Shown piece after piece: positions 35,230 through 46,854 of a stretch of 64,000 bases of DNA. This DNA comes from Cryptomeria japonica (Eukaryota; Streptophyta; Pinopsida; Cupressales; Cupressaceae): NCBI RefSeq assembly GCF_030272615.1, contig NC_081406.1, positions 239,618,422-239,682,421 of the forward strand, given 5' to 3'. Every line of letters begins with the position of its first letter. Position 1 is the stretch's first letter. The notes under the pieces are model-generated. The model did no database searches. It worked only from the letters and a program-made list of their open reading frames with translations, and was not told the DNA's origin. The position numbers and the translations under genes were made by a program.

Positions 35230-35700
35230 ATAAATATATGTTCCCATTAACATAAATTTGAAAAGCTACAAAGTAATAGTCAAAACATTGATAAGATTCA
35301 TAGTTGACTTAACTTGTACTTGTGTTGATTCATCAACTATTTATGGATTTCTTTATGTATGCGATTTTTAACATTAATGTTTTGAATCTCGCTTCATGAT
35401 CCTTCATCAAGATGAAATAAAGTTCAAAGGAGATGCATTATAGTTGCAAACTAGGAACTAAATAAAAGAAAGCAAAAGGGAAGAAGTAAGCATGATGATT
35501 GAAGATGAAAAGGAGAAATTAATTAAAAACCTAAAATACAAAAGAAACCATATGATCAAAAATGAAATAAAACTTGTGTCTATTAAATCCATAGTGAGAT
35601 AAGAATAAAAGACAATGATGAAAAAAAGTAAAAAGTAAATAAAGGAAACCAAAGAAATAACTAAAACCGTTAAATAAAACAATTGTGGGAAAACAAGTTA
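35230..35700 (-). repeat. AT-rich module, inverted copy
   Basis: Its reverse complement aligns with 36050-36430 and with 34380-34680. Matches include TTTATTTAACGGTTTTAG, GGTTTTTAATTAATTT, GCTTACTTCTTCCCTTT and ACATTAATGTTAAAAAT. Together with copy B it forms a large imperfect inverted repeat around a loop of about 350 bp. Confidence 0.75.
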
Positions 35701-35994
35701 TAGACTTGTATTTCCATTTTAGTGTAGCTCCATTATAAACCTATTTGATTTAATACTCTTTTATTTTTCTTGTTCTTGTGCATTGGGTTTCTTTTTCACT
35801 TTAGTAGTGGCTTTCTATTTCTATCTTTTATTCTTTTATTTATTATTTAGACATATATTTGATTATTTGTTTATTATGCGATATTTTGTTTTTTCTTATT
35901 AATTTCTATTGAGTTTATTAATTCTTATTAATTTTTTATTTATAATATTATTTCTTAGAGCATTTGTCGTTTATTTGTAATTTGTGTGTATGCT

Positions 35995-38250
35995 TTCTTA
36001 TTATCTTTATTTTATCTATTCTTTTTTATTCTCTTATTTTCTCACAACTTTTACATTTAACAGTTTTAGGTATCACATAGCTTTTTATTTTTTTCTTTTA
36101 TGTCTTTTTTTCTTAGCTCACTAAGAAGTTAATAGGCACACAAGTTTTATTCCATTTTGATCTTTTGGTTTCTTTTTGTATTTTTGGTTTTTAATTAATT
36201 TATTCTTTACGTTTTTTGTTCCTTGAGCTTACTTCTTCCCTTTCACTTCGTTTTATTTAGCCCATGTTTTACAATTGTCATAAACCTTTGAAATATCTTT
36301 CATCATGATGATGGATTACAAATTGTGAATTGAAACATTGATGTTAAAAATATGAGACACAAACAAATCAAGAAATAACTAATGAATATTTGCATGGAAG
36401 TAGAAATCTCATAGCATTAATGTATGTGCATTTTCTGTTGGCATTATTGGCATTAAGTTGTCATTGATGTCAATTGGTTTCGCATGGTCACTAATAAGTA
36501 GGAATTGGTGACCACTATAGGAGAAGTAAGACATGATGATATCGATCCATATGTATGTAAGCAGATTGAAGGTAAGTTACCGGTACACATGAAATGCATC
36601 ATCTACTGGTAAAGTAGGCCCACCAACAAGACAGAGCAAGGAAGAAAGAGAAGAAATGAAGGATGTAAACCGGTATACTCAGAGAAGATCAATGTTATCG
36701 GGAAATGGACTAAGTAATAGGACCAACATGTTTGATGGAAGGCCAAGTTGATCCATCAACAGAGAAGAGGTATGCAAGAATGAAGGCCCACTGGAAGAGT
36801 TAGGTTATACCGATAAGGAGAGTTGAGCTGATAGTCAATCTTGGCCAACAAAGAATGTCAAACCGACATAGAAAACCAAGCAGAGGTGGATGTCGACAAA
36901 GATGACAGTTGGAAGCCAGGAGGTGATAGTACACAGGTCAGTGAAGTGTGCATCGATGTAACAATTAGCAAGTAGGTCAACTTTTATGAAAAACTCACAA
37001 TTCATGGGGGATGTTAGAAGATTGTGGCTGGAGGAAGACAAGCTGGCAAGTGATTGAACTTATCCTACAAGAAGATCTTATCTTCATACCTGTTTGCTAA
37101 AGGAAATAACCGAGCCATTAATGATGTGTGACAGAGAAAAGCAAAAAAGCATGGTGCAGACCTCTAGATTTAGAAAACACACATTAGAATGCAAGGCATT
37201 GGTGGTGCTGATCGATGACATGCAGATCATCTCTCTAGAAAAGAAGATTGGATCAAATCTAGTATGGATCAAGTTGGTGAAGGAAAAACCTAACACAACA
37301 TTGTTTGGATGCTGCTATGGCGGGAACCCCAGAAGATAAATGTGTGAGATCAAGAGTGACATCAGTTGATGCTTGATGCAAAGAGTGAGAGAGAAGAGAT
37401 CTTGAGCAAGGAGAAAGATCATCTTCCTCGGTGTTTATTCTAAGATCTTTGCAGAGTGAGTTACCAGGTGAACTAGTGAGAGGGTCTAACCGGTAGAGAC
37501 AGAGTAATCGGTAAACTATTGCAAGTCTAACAGTTAAGCTAATTGATGAGGTGTGATTGGTCAAGAAAGAATCCATGAGTGATATAGTGTGATGTGAGGC
37601 TAAGGGAGATATAAGAGAGGCTAGGAGTAACTGGTGAGTGATCAGAGAGAGTAATCTGATAACCGATAGTGTGAGAACAAGTGAAGAAGAGGAGGTTGTT
37701 AATCGACAGAAATCTATTGATCAAGTGTTGCAGAACTCATTTGCAACTAGGTGTTATAACTGTATCAAAATTGTATTTTATTATACATCACCGAGTTGGA
37801 GCTTGGTGCAGGGTTTGGTACTCCTTGGATTGGCGCCCTAAATCATTGTAATTCATTGTGAGGATGGATTGGAGCATTAGACTCCAACAACATTTCTCAT
37901 CGAGGTTTTTCCCATATTGGGTTTTTCTTGTACATCAGGTGTTGTGGGTTGCATTTGTATGTTTTCCTCTTTTGATATGTCCATTTATCTTACCGGTTTG
38001 ATTGTTTAGTGCTTAGGGTATAACCGATATTCCAAGGTTGTTTAAAAAGAAAAGAATTTAGGAACTACTGATTCACCCCCCTCTCAGTGGTACATTGTGT
38101 TCAACATTTTCATATTATAAATAAAATTTGAAAAAAAAAAATGACAATTTTATACTTATAACTAATTCTTATATAATCAAATAATGAAGCTTAGATTGTC
38201 ATTTCCTTTTGTTATGATACATACCTACACCACCATAGAACCCTCTTCCT
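35995..38250 (+). repeat. AT-rich module, copy B (split by a solo LTR)
   Basis: The module runs 35995-36435 and resumes at 38107-38250 after the LTR. It contains the uninterrupted site into which the TRIM went in copy A. No gene was seen. Confidence 0.85.
36436..38106 (+). mobile_element. Solo LTR, 1671 bp, TSD TTTTC
   Basis: It starts TGTTGGCATTATTGG and ends GTGTTCAACA. TTTTC stands at 36431-36435 and 38107-38111. Copy A of the module shows the site without it. Its last 350 bp carry the motif set of LTR family 2990-4882 and of the reversed fragment at 63647: GAGTTGGAGCTTGGTGCAGG, CATTTCTCATCGAGGTTTTT and a CCCCCCTCTCAGTGG run near the end. Open frames inside are short and unsupported. Confidence 0.92.
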
Positions 38251-39159
38251 AATTGAAATAAGAATCATTATCTATCTAGAAATCAGAATATGCCATATAC
38301 CGTTGACTATATCTTTTATCTATTTATTAATTAAATTGAAAATTAATAAAACAACTAATTTCAATTTGTTTAATAAATTAAAAAATACCATTATGATCCT
38401 AGGATAGACCCTTTTTTTATGATCCTCGGATAAACGTTACCTTTGAAACAAAAGATCAAAGTGGTTAGCTAGGGACCCACTTGTTTGTTATCTTCTAGTA
38501 TTTTTTAAACTTCAAATTAGAGTACGAATGCAGTGTGGGGTCAAATTTGTTTTATTCGCGAGGGTCACCATCTAACGGAGAAAGCAATTTGAACATATAA
38601 GAAGGATTAGCGGTTGTATTATTGCAATGGGGTTGAATCAACATTATTATAATGGGGTTGTTAAGCCGTCTAAACACATATATAATGGGGTTGTTAAGCC
38701 GTCTAAACACATATATAATGGGGTTGTTAAGCCGTCTAAACACTAATAAAGTCAATTAGACACCGCTTTGCTTTATTGGTATCCTACTCACACATCTAAA
38801 TCGCTGTCTCATTCACATGAAGGGCCACCGTGAACAAAATAAAGGAAGCCATTTTATATGATTAAGTAAGACGTTAACATATAATTTAAATAATTAAAGG
38901 GATCTATGAAATAATATATGCTTAAATTATATTATTAGGAAATGTAAATTTTTTACTATGCATAGTTTTAAGAGTAGCTATCTTATGGCCAACTTAATTC
39001 CTAATTAACTTATATGATTATTAATATAGTCTTATATAACATAAGTATGATATATATAACAACAAATAATGAGTTTATGGTCATCATTACAAACTATGTG
39101 TTTTTATAATGTTTTATCGTATATTTTTTAAAATTGAATTTTCAGTCATCCATTAAGGT
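38251..39159. other. AT-rich sequence, no gene
   Basis: No coding frame or element end was found, apart from the 33-bp tandem repeat at 38649-38747. Confidence 0.6.
38649..38747. repeat. 33-bp minisatellite, three nearly identical units
   Basis: ATAATGGGGTTGTTAAGCCG plus TCTAAACACATAT is repeated three times with almost no change; a weaker partial copy precedes it. On the minus strand it reads as an 11-residue repeat (VFRRLNNPIIY) within a 67-codon open frame (38552-38755). I take the frame as a by-product of the repeat length. Confidence 0.93.
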
Positions 39160-40350
39160 GTAAATTTGAAATCTCTCATGTACAACAATATTAGCTTAGT
39201 AGATACTCTAATTTTAAAAATGGAGCGTGAAGGAGGGAAGAGTGGAGTAGGGGGAATTAGGGTTTCTACAGAGGAGGGAGATTCTGCAGGTGGGGAAGTT
39301 GATGACGCATATGGGGGAGGTTTTGTTTTTAAAAGACTATGGCTACGTGCAGATTGTGGGTTATAGTTCTCTCTAGTGCATGTGATGTGTCATTTTCTGC
39401 TCCCTAGTATGCTCTTGCTTGGTCGGTTGTTGTTGTTTCATGAGATTTTGATGGAGAAGAGGTAGTTGGGATCAAGACGATTTTGTGGGGGCCTATAAGA
39501 ATTCTTGGCATTGATGGCATGGTTGAGGCTAGTGTTGAGGATGAGGGGGTTGTTGCCTTTGTTTTAGTGCAGCTTTCGGTTGGTGTTTTGGTCATCCTAA
39601 GCCTTATGGCTCTTCCCCTTTTTCTTTATGTGGGATCTTATGATGCTGCTTTTGGAGATGCCTCCCTTGAGGCTGCTGACTCACCTTTTGGGTGCTTTTT
39701 GCACCTCTTGGGTGTCTCTTGCTTCTCTAGTATGTTGGTCTATTATGGGCAATGTTGTGGAGGATGGGTTTCTTACCGCTCTTGTTGGTATTTTGATCTG
39801 CATGGGAGATATTTTGGTTCCTGCATCCTTCTAGTTTAAGGATTTTTCTACCTCTTTTGGGGATAGTTTTATGTCCACATGGTGTGGTAAATTTTTTAAC
39901 TATGTTCATTTATCCATATCTATTTCTTTCTTTGTATTTTTTGGTTCATTTGGTGGGAATTTGTTGTTACCCTTGTTGCACTTGGAAGTTGTAGTATTGC
40001 TCTTGGAGGGAGCATTTTTGACCTCCCTACTCTTGAGCTAGTGGCTTCCATTTTTCTTGAACCCATTTTTTTTGGATTTTATTGCTTTTAGTTTTGAGGA
40101 GAATCTATCTTTGTGAATACAAATGGAGTCCTATTCTATAAGGTTTTTCAGCTTCCGAAAGTGGGCTTGTGTTGCTCTTTACCTAGTTTATTTCCATGAT
40201 ATCCCTATTAAGGTGGAGTCTTCTCCTATAGAAGTGGAGAATTTTCTTGAGGGAAAGGATAGGGTTTTGTTTTCTCTACAACTTACTTCCTCTTTTGCTG
40301 ATCCTATTGAGGTAGAGATTGGCTTTGTGGGAGAGGTTGGAAGATGTAAT
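39160..40350 (+). pseudogene. Unrecognised decayed coding sequence, interrupted by the 40351 copia
   Basis: Plus-strand open stretches at 39220-39365, 39483-39839 and 40123-40350 have a codon-like look but no domain I recognise. The last one continues in the same frame on the far side of the copia (from about 52132 to a stop near 52208) if one 5-bp flank copy is removed. That supports a former coding sequence. A LINE ORF1 is one possibility, but no zinc knuckle was found. Confidence 0.45.
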
Positions 40351-40899
40351 TGTTGGCCATTTGGTGGAATTGATTATGTGTTGCATTGATGTTTTGTCTT
40401 TGATGCCAACACTAGTTATTTGGATGCTTTACTGACACCCTTCTAGTCTTGATAGGTTGAGTGGTTTCTGGTTAACTTGGAACTGACATGATCTGGTAGG
40501 CTCTGGTATAGTTTGGTGATGGAATTGGCTTGTTCATGATACTCTTACTCATATTTGGTCAGTTGGTTTTGGTCTAATGATTGGATGCTATCCTACTTGC
40601 TTAGAAGCTTACTTTCTGGTTCCGGTGAGGGTTTCACCAACAGAGCATTTGGTGGAGATCTTTGATGAATTGCATAAGTGGTGTTGGTGTAGCTTCTGGT
40701 GGAGTTTCAGGATGTTGTTGGTGATCATGTTCGAGACTTGGTGGATGGAGATCATTGCTATAGCGTGTGGACCTATACTCGGTCTTGGTTTATCTAGGTT
40801 ATGGACTAACTTTAATGTAACATGTGGATAAGACCTATTGATATATTTTTGGGATGTCTTATGTGTTGATATTATTTGTTTGGTCTTAGGCTGACATGG

Positions 40900-43297
40900 T
40901 GTTGGGACTTATAAAATTTTGTCAATTTGAGAGGCCCATTTTAAAATTATGGTCTGTACTTTCAAATGGTACTTGATGAATCAACTTGAATCGCCTGGCG
41001 TGAGGGTTAAAGAAACTCAGAGTAAATGCAATCGACCTATGTAAAGCATTTTTTATGTGGGTGCCAAAGAGGGTTTTAAAAGGCCAGAGAAATTTACATG
41101 TAAGTGCCGCTAGGCATGAACATTTATCCCACATTGGTTGTGCAAGGAGCGTATTTTGTATTTAATTACAAATCCGCACACTTCTATAGTGTCAAAGCTT
41201 AACGAATTTTGGCAAGAGGTGGCTTGTGGCCCAGTGGACCCCGCATGCATGTGCATCTAAAGGTGTCCAAATTTTGGGACAAGCTCGTGAGAAGAGGCTA
41301 AGGGTCATGCAAATCGAGAAGATCCAACAACAGATCTGAGAAAGATCAACGGTGGTCGCTACACCGCGATGGGAAATTGCTCGCCAGTTATCCATCGTGA
41401 CTTGGTGACTGAGGTGGGCCCAGGTCCAATGGTAGGTCCAGGTGGCAGGTCCAAGTGGCAAGACAAGTGGATCCGTGAGCGGGCTGGAGGAGACACGTGG
41501 CACAAATGGACGAAGAGGTAAAGGTCGAGCAAGTTGAGGTAGATTTGACAGTTGGGCAAAGAGATCCAGTGGTGGTTGCTACACCGCGATGGGAAACAAC
41601 TCATCGGTTAACCCTCACGACATGGCAACCAAATGGTGGGACCCAACAGGAAAGCGGCTAAGGCAAGTTAAACATCAAGTAGGTTGGAGGTGATTAGATA
41701 GTAATCCGAGGAAGATCAACGACTGTTGCCACACCATGATGGGAAACCGCTTGATGAATATCCATCGTGACTTGGTGATAAGGCAGGCCCAGGTCTAATG
41801 GCGGATGAAGCGACGGTCACATGGTAGTTTAGATGGTGGCCAACTAGATGCACAGACAAATTAGGAAGTGACACATGGCAGAGAAGAGGGTATAAAAACA
41901 AGGACAAGTGGCACCCAAGTTAAATTCTGGGACTATCAATGATTGTTGTTGTACCACGGTTGTGAGGTGCCCAAAATGACTTTCCATCACGGTTAGGCGA
42001 CAAGGGAGAGCTTCATTCTGGTGGTCAGTTTGTTCGTGCTAAGGTGGTAGGATAGGGACTCCGGAGCCAATCCAGAGGTGACACATGGTAGAGCGTAGAA
42101 GGAGGATCAAGGCAAAAGTCAAAATTAAATATATAGTCCTGACTATAGTGCAAAGAATTCAAAAATTGAAATGACTGGTTGTGCCTGGCTGCAACCGAGA
42201 GGTTAAGGGTTGAGGGGTTATTTTTACCCAAATATACAAGTATTATATATCGTTGGAAAGCTTTCAGAATGAGGAGTCCATTTCTATAGTCAACTGTAGC
42301 ACATGTCAAATATCTCAAGAGTAGTTTCCTCAGGATTTTAGAAATATTTTTTAGTTTGTCAAAGAAGATTTTCTGCAGGCCAAGTGTGTGAGCCGGAAAT
42401 GGTAGAGGGAGTGAGACTTGTCATTGTCAGAGATGAAATATGAAATTCTTCTCTCTTCCTTCTTATTCTGAGGTCTTCTCATTTTGTAAGGGTTTCATAT
42501 TTTTATGAGCAGAGCTCCATATTTCTGTGTTTCCAGCTCTGAGTTTTTCTTCCAGAGTTTGTATAGTGTAATGTCTTCTTTCAAGTAATGTAGTATATCT
42601 TCTTGTTGTAGGTGTTTCTATTTGCAAGTTTATATGTATGTAAGGCATGCATAAATTCACAGAAGATTGTCTCTAGATATATATTTCTTTGTTACAAATT
42701 AAATCCTCAAGGAGGCTGGAATTTGTCATCTCAAGGAGATTGTTGTGATTGTTTGCAGGCATTCTTCAAGGAAGAATTTAAATTCTGTAATTAATCATAA
42801 ATAATAGAATATATCTTCAAGATCTGATGATTTTGTGAATGAGCTGAGTAATGCATTTATGCAAGGCATTAATGCAGGAATATTTCAATATAAAGACGAA
42901 CTTGTAGTAGAGGTTCTCATTTACAATTTGATGTATGACTCTGTTCCCCTTGTATAAGGCATTGGTCTTGCAGATTCTGGGGATTCTCAGAGATTTTTAA
43001 AATCAAATATCCATTTATTTTTATGTTTGTAGTTTTAGTTTGTTCCACCTATCTCATGCTTCAACTTAGTTGAGATGTCAATGTAGATATAGCCCATCTG
43101 CAGTAACCTCCTAGTTGTTAAGCCTTATGAGTCAATGAATCAAAGGTACACCCACCTAGGTTTTGCAGAGCCTGAAGAGTAGAAGGATTCATATCCTTGT
43201 TATGTTGTTCAAGTCCTAAAGTTCTTCATCGTATGAAGTTGGCTATTTCATAGATAGATTGCAAGTGAACTTGGTTTGCTCATTTTTGAGAACAACA
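40900..43297. mobile_element. Solo LTR, 2398 bp, nested in the copia 5' LTR, TSD CATGG
   Basis: It starts TGTTGGGACTT and ends GAGAACAACA, flanked by CATGG at 40895-40899 and 43298-43302. The related LTRs at 48612, 49759 and 50902 lack it. No coding frame with a motif is present. It contains four degenerate tandem units of roughly 200 bp (about 41335-42010). With TGTTG/CAACA ends and this length it looks like an LTR from an element family not otherwise seen here. A TATA-like GGGTATAAAAAC stands at 41888-41899. Confidence 0.88.
41335..42010. repeat. Four degenerate subrepeats of about 200 bp in the nested LTR
   Basis: GATCAACGGTGGTCGCTACA with CCGCGATGGGAAA and CATCGTGACTTGGTGA recurs with changes near 41345, 41570, 41714 and 41935. 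Spacing varies from about 145 to 225 bp. The units are GC-richer than the surroundings. Confidence 0.75.
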
Positions 43298-43971
43298 CAT
43301 GGTTTGTAATTATGTAATTGGTTTATTTTATGGTGGCCGACCTAATTGTTTATGGTTGAGGGTTTGTATATATAGATGTAAGATCTCATTGTAGATCATC
43401 ATGGTTAATGTTAGAGGTCATGGTCAAGGAATGTAATGTGCGAAAATGTAATATCATTCAGGTAGAGGAGTTGGTCGATCATTGGAGATCAAATTGGGTA
43501 TATGTAAGAGGATTTAGTCCTCTGGTATTGATCTTAACTAAAACTGTACTCAGGCATAGTAAATGTTATCTTTTGCAGTTCAACACTTCTCCAGTTGTAG
43601 TCTGGATTTCTAAGTGGTTAGTGAGGCTCATTTTGTGATGAGCAGTGTGCTCTAGGTTGTTGGCCTTCCTGCAAGTGTAGGCCCCTCAATTGTAATTCAC
43701 ATACTTACTGTAGAAGTATTATCTAACTGTGGGCAGGCTTCCCACTATGGTTTTTCCCTTTATCATGTTTTCCACGTACAAATCTTTGTGTTATGTGGAT
43801 GGCTTTTATTCTATGATTACTATTTATGCTTAATTGGTTTAATTGCTATTCTTGTATTAATATTTTGGTTTCTGCTATTAAAGTTTCAATTGCTAATGTT
43901 TCCGATAATTTGTGGCAATTGATGCACCTCCCCTCTCAGTTGTCTTCCCATTATTTGAACTATCTAACAAT

Positions 43972-43983
43972 TGGTATCAAAGC
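43972..43983 (+). other. Primer-binding site (tRNA-iMet)
   Basis: TGGTATCAAAGC follows two bases after the LTR and differs by one base from the initiator tRNA-Met complement. Confidence 0.88.
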
Positions 43984-44027
43984 TTTGGTCCTCTCTACAG
44001 AAAGCTTAACCACTTGAGGAAGATTCT

Positions 44028-45917
44028 ATGGCGACTAATAGTTCAAGTTCATCCAGTTCTTCTAGAGATATCTTTCGAAGGGATATTCTGAGGCTTGATG
44101 GAACTAATAACACAATATGGAAGATTCATATGGAGACTCATTTGAGATGTCTTGGCAAGGAGATTTGGGAAATCGCACAAAATGGTGTCACACCCTATAA
44201 TCCGAGATCGAGCAATCCTCCTCTGGCAAACCTAGACAAGGAGCTTGAGAATGATTGTAGAGAAAGAAAAGCCCTCTTGTGTGTACTTTCTGATCAACAA
44301 ATAATTGGATTAACCAACAAATCATCTAGAAAGGCTATATGGGGTAAGTTAGAGACTCTTAATGAAGGTGACCGTATAGTCAAGATTGCTAAACTTGATA
44401 GTTACCAAGTGTGATATGCAAACCTAAAGATGGAAGAAGATGAAAGGATTATTGCATTCATGGAAAGGGTAAATGAGATTGTTATGGGAATTCAATGTTG
44501 TGGTGGAACTCTGAGAAAAGATGAAATTGTTTCTAAAGTCCTGAGAGTCCTACAACCGGCTTATAAAATGAAGGCTACTGCTATTAATGAGTTGAGAACA
44601 ATGGCTAATACATCTATCAACAAAGATACTTTGGTTGGGAAACTATCTTCTTTTGAGCTTGACGAATTTGGACCTTTTGGAGATGTGAAGACTGAAGCTT
44701 CTTTTCTTGCATCTACATCTACAACCAGTAAGAAAGATTGGAAAGCTTTGTATGCAAAGGAATTGGAAGATATGAAGAGAGAAGATGATGAGTTTGAGCA
44801 ACATGAATTACTATTTTCTAGAAGAGTACCTAAAGGACCGGTTGGAAGTAAGTATGAAGGAAAGGAACCTTTAAAAGGTTTTACATGTAATAAGATTGGT
44901 CATTTTTCATCTAGATGTCCTAAAAGAAATTCAATATTTGAAGAAAGGCTTAGAAGATCATTTAAGCCTAAACCTGGATATCAGAACAAGTATAAATACA
45001 AGAAAAACAAAGACAAATCATGCTACATAGCGGATGAGGAAGGCATTACTAATTCTGATGATGAACCGGTAGAAGACTTTGATAGTGGATCCGACAATGA
45101 GAAAGAATGGGTGTTCCTGGCTATCAAGGAAGATGATCTGGCACTGGAAGAGAATGTACCTAAAGAGAAGGCATTTGCTGCTAAAATTGAAGACAAGGAT
45201 GAATGGGTAATTGACAGTGGTTGTTCACATCATATGACTGGAGATAAAGGGAAGTTTCCATCTTTGCAATAATTTGATGGTGGTCTAGTTAGATTTGGAG
45301 ATGACAAAGCATGCATGATCAAAGGAAAAGGAACTATATCACTGGATGGTAAGAACAATACTGACAAGGTTTATTATGTTGAAGGTTTGAGGCATAATCT
45401 TTTGATTGTAGGACAATTGGTAGACAAGGGATTACAATTACAGTTCAAGGATGGAAAATGTAAAATCATTAATAGAACTGGCTTAGAGATTGCAACCGGT
45501 ACACAGACAAAAGGTAATAGATTTTATTTGAAATCTGGTGAGAAGACATGTTTGATTACACAGATTGATGAGAGTTGGATATGGTGTAAAAGGTTGTGTC
45601 ACATGAATTTTGATTGTAGTGTGAAAACCAGTTCAACTAAGATATTTAGGGATATACCTAAGATTATGAAGCCCTATAATCTGGTATGTAAAGAATGTCA
45701 AATCAGTAAACATGTCAGAACCTATTTTAGGAGTATACAAGATAAATCAAATGATGTTCTTGATCTTATTCATACTGATTTGTGTGGCCCTGCTAGAGTT
45801 AAAAGTTTTCAAGGTGATAGATATTTCATGCTAATCATTGATGATTATTTTAGAATGATGTGGGTTACTTTTCTAAAAGAAAAATCTGAATCATTAGAAA
45901 AGATTAAAATCTTTTAA
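44028..45917 (+). pseudogene. Copia gag, protease and N-terminal integrase
   Basis: One frame runs from ATG 44028 to 45917, broken by TGA at 44412 and TAA at 45270. Gag begins with a Ser-rich start and RLDGTNNTIWKIHMETHL. The zinc knuckle reads GFTCNKIGHFSSRC (about 44876-44917), so the first Cys of CX2CX4HX4C is replaced by Gly. The protease active site is in WVIDSGCSHHMTGD (about 45205-45246). The GAG-pre-integrase region with WIWCKRLCHMNF has Cys where the usual first His of the zinc site stands. Integrase starts with DLIHTDLCGPARV, its first Asp intact. The sister element on the minus strand (58000-60136) shares these motifs. Confidence 0.9.
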
Positions 45918-46854
45918 GGATAAAGTGGAAATTGAGACAAGGTTGAAGATTAAATGTTTGAGATTAGATCATGGTGGAGACTTCACATCTAGTGAGTTTA
46001 ATAACTTTTGTGACAAGCATGGTATAAGAAGACAATTTTCTACTCCCTAGACACCTCAGCACAATGGAGTTGTGGAAAGGAAGAACAAAACTATCTTGGA
46101 TGCTACTAGAACAATGATGATGGAAGCTAGTCTACCTCATATCTACTGAAGAGAAGCAGTAAGTACAATGGTTTATACATTCAATAGAGTACATATAAAA
46201 GGAGAAACCGATAAGACACCTTATGAATTATGGTTTGGCAATACACCTATAGTTAAGTATTTCTAAATTTGTGGTAGTAAATGTTATATTAGGAGAGATG
46301 ATATTATTGGGAAATTTGATCCTAGATGTGATGAAGGAATATTTCTTGGTTATTCTAATGAAAGCAAAGCAAATAGATGTTATAGCAAGAGATTGCAAAG
46401 AATTGTGGAGAGTGCTAATGTCAAAGCCAATGAGATGAACAAAAGTCAAATCATAGTTTATGAGAAGGAACCCATAGTGGAAATTATTATATCCGAACCG
46501 ATAACACCTTTACTAGAACAAAGAGTTGAACCAGTTACTTCGACAGTATCAAAGAATTCTATAGTAACTGAAGAATAGGGAAGAGGAACAAAAAGTCAGA
46601 ATGCTCCTAGGTATGTGAGATTGAATCATTCAGAAGATCAGATTATTGGGGATAAGAGCAATGGAGTGATGACAAGAAGAAGACTGGAAACTAATAAGGT
46701 ATGTTTAATTTCACAAGTTGAACCAATATCAATAATGGAGGCATGTAAAGATGAATATTGGTTGAAATCTATGAAGGAAGAATTAGATCAGATTGAGAAA
46801 AATAACACATGGACCTTGGTGCCCCGACCTAAAAAAAAATGTAATTGGAACTAA
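45918..46854 (+). pseudogene. Copia integrase, second half, and spacer before RT
   Basis: After a frameshift near 45917 the integrase goes on with CLRLDHGGDFTSSEF, where the second catalytic Asp-Gly-Gly region is kept in part. TPQHNGVVERKNKTILDATR with the catalytic Glu follows, one stop (46048) lying between them. Stops also lie at about 46147 and 46264. The following 500 bp encode the usual variable linker before RT, with APRYVRLNHSEDQIIGD and the RT lead-in CKDEYWLKSMKEELDQIEKN near 46744-46803. Confidence 0.88.

Larger units (their letters stand above)
40351..43969 (+). repeat. 5' LTR of the 40351 copia (about 1216 bp without its insertion)
   Basis: The two halves, 40351-40899 and 43303-43969, together match the complete copy at 50902-52126. 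The internal break is the solo LTR at 40900-43297 plus one TSD copy. The end shows TTCCCACTATGGTTTTTCCC and CCCCTCTCAGTTG before TCTAACA. Confidence 0.92.

Noticed and set aside
41888..41899. TATA-like GGGTATAAAAAC as a promoter of a gene
   Set aside because: No coding frame follows; at most it is the LTR's own promoter.
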